The notes below the pieces were generated by a model, which was not told the origin of the DNA, searched no databases, and saw nothing but the letters and a program-made list of their open reading frames with translations. This document shows, one piece after another, positions 4,230 to 5,045 of a stretch of 5,045 nucleotides of DNA (the first letter of the stretch is position 1; each line of letters starts with the position of its first letter). This DNA comes from Solirubrobacteraceae bacterium (GTDB taxonomy: Bacteria > Actinomycetota > Thermoleophilia > Solirubrobacterales > Solirubrobacteraceae): assembly GCA_025928415.1 (NCBI GenBank), contig JAICJK010000223.1, forward strand, positions 1 to 5,045. The letters run 5' to 3'. Both the position numbers and the translations under genes were made by a program.

Positions 4230-5045
4230 GCGTCCTGGCCGTCGACGGGCTGACCTACGCGTACCCGGGCGCCGCCGAGCCCGCGCTGCACGATGTCGAC
4301 CTGCGTGTGGCGCCCGGCGAGTTCGTCGTCCTCGCCGGGCTGTCGGCGTCGGGGAAGTCGACGCTGCTGCGCGCGGCCTGCGGCCTCGTCCCGCACTTCC
4401 ACGGCGGGTCCTTCGCCGGGCGTGTCGTCACCGGCGGGCTCGACACCCGCGAGCACGGGCCGGCCGACGTCGCCGCGGTCGCCGGCACCCTGTTCCAGGA
4501 CCCGGAGACGCAGTGCGTGCTGGGCACCGTGCGCGCCGAGCTGGCGTTCGGCCTGGAGAACCGCGGGCACGGGCCGGCGGCGGTGGCGCGCGGGGTGGAG
4601 GAGGCGGCGCTCGCGCTCGGCATCGACGCCCTGCTCGACCGCCCGACCCACGAGCTCAGCGGCGGCGAGCTGCAGCGCGTCGCGCTCGGCGCCGCGCTCG
4701 CGGGCCGCCCCGAGGTCGTCCTGCTCGACGAGCCGACGTCGCAGCTCGACCCCGTCGCCGGCGACGAGCTCGTCTGGCTGCTGCGCCGCCTCAACGAGGA
4801 GTGGGGGACCGCGGTCGTCCTGGCCGAGCAGCGCCTCGAGCGCGGCCTGGCGGCGGCCGACCGCGTGGTCGCGCTCGCCGGCGGCCGCGTGGTCTGCGAC
4901 GCGCCCCCGCGCGAGTTCCTGGGCTGGGCGGCCGACGCCGCGCCGGTGCTGCAGACTCCGGGCGCCCGGATGTTCTCGCGCGCGGGGCTGCGCCCGCCGC
5001 CCGCCGGGGTCAAGGACGCGCGCGCGACGCTGCGCGCCCACGGCC
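4226..5045 (+). CDS. ecfA: EcfA-type ABC ATPase of the ECF transporter (3' end outside window)
   Basis: The ATP-hydrolysing subunit that powers EcfT. 273 codons are visible with no stop before the right edge. Seen in order: an aromatic/YAYPG start typical of EcfA (11-15), Walker A GLSASGKST (38-46), Q-loop FQDPETQ (90-96), ABC signature LSGGELQR (144-151), Walker B VVLLDEPTS (164-172) and D-loop QLDP (173-176). The switch (H-loop) position reads Ala200-Glu201-Gln202-Arg203, where related proteins usually have Glu-His-Arg, so the catalytic-switch His appears to be Gln. From about residue 225 the sequence leaves the ABC fold and becomes a Pro/Arg/Ala-rich stretch, as seen in the linker of fused double ATPases; a second ATPase half may follow outside the window, or a separate gene. 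GTG at 4226 overlaps the ecfT stop (GTGA). The antisense open frames opposite it are shadows. Confidence 0.93.
   Translation, partial: MSVLAVDGLTYAYPGAAEPALHDVDLRVAPGEFVVLAGLSASGKSTLLRAACGLVPHFHGGSFAGRVVTGGLDTREHGPADVAAVAGTLFQDPETQCVLGTVRAELAFGLENRGHGPAAVARGVEEAALALGIDALLDRPTHELSGGELQRVALGAALAGRPEVVLLDEPTSQLDPVAGDELVWLLRRLNEEWGTAVVLAEQRLERGLAAADRVVALAGGRVVCDAPPREFLGWAADAAPVLQTPGARMFSRAGLRPPPAGVKDARATLRAHG

Noticed and set aside
3983..5041. Two long minus-strand open frames opposite EcfT and the ATPase
   Set aside because: The plus strand encodes every ABC ATPase motif in order; the antisense products are low-complexity.

Overview
The window is very GC-rich chromosomal DNA with strong G/C third-position bias, frequent GTG starts and tightly overlapping genes. 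This fits a high-GC actinobacterium. The mix of a transcobalamin-like (DUF4430) secreted protein, a C-terminal Ig-like wall-type domain and this gene order makes me think of Thermoleophilia/Solirubrobacterales. That placement is inference from protein style only; no marker gene is present.

Layout. (1) Bases 1-383, plus strand: the C-terminal end of a PAP2-family membrane phosphatase, cut by the window edge. (2) Bases 407-970, minus strand: a complete PduO-type corrinoid adenosyltransferase, convergent with the PAP2 gene. (3) Bases 971-1229: a short divergent regulatory region holding candidate promoters for both directions, a clear cobalamin riboswitch on the plus strand (about 1018-1192, B12 box at 1170-1184) and a probable translational expression platform that can hide the ribosome binding site of the next gene. 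(4) Bases 1230-5045, plus strand: a tightly packed operon of at least four genes. They encode a secreted protein with an N-terminal DUF4430-like domain, a DUF4430 lipoprotein, an EcfT/CbiQ-type transmembrane protein and an EcfA-type ATPase. The ATPase gene is open to the right edge of the window; its ABC domain is complete and is followed by linker-like sequence.

How it fits together. The riboswitch ties the operon to cobalamin level, and the divergent gene adenosylates corrinoids to the coenzyme form. The operon supplies the energising half of an ECF vitamin transporter (EcfT plus EcfA) together with two exported proteins carrying the fold annotated as transcobalamin-like C-terminal domain, the domain that caps B12 in mammalian carriers. 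The simplest reading is a B12 capture-and-uptake system: a released carrier and a lipid-anchored receptor hand corrinoid to an ECF transporter, and the adenosyltransferase then converts it. ECF transporters are normally considered to work without extracellular binding proteins, so this is the most interesting point of the window. The substrate-specific S component is not in the window and would be expected downstream.

No stretch longer than 300 bases lacks a gene or regulatory element. I see no tRNA, rRNA, insertion sequence, CRISPR array or attachment site.
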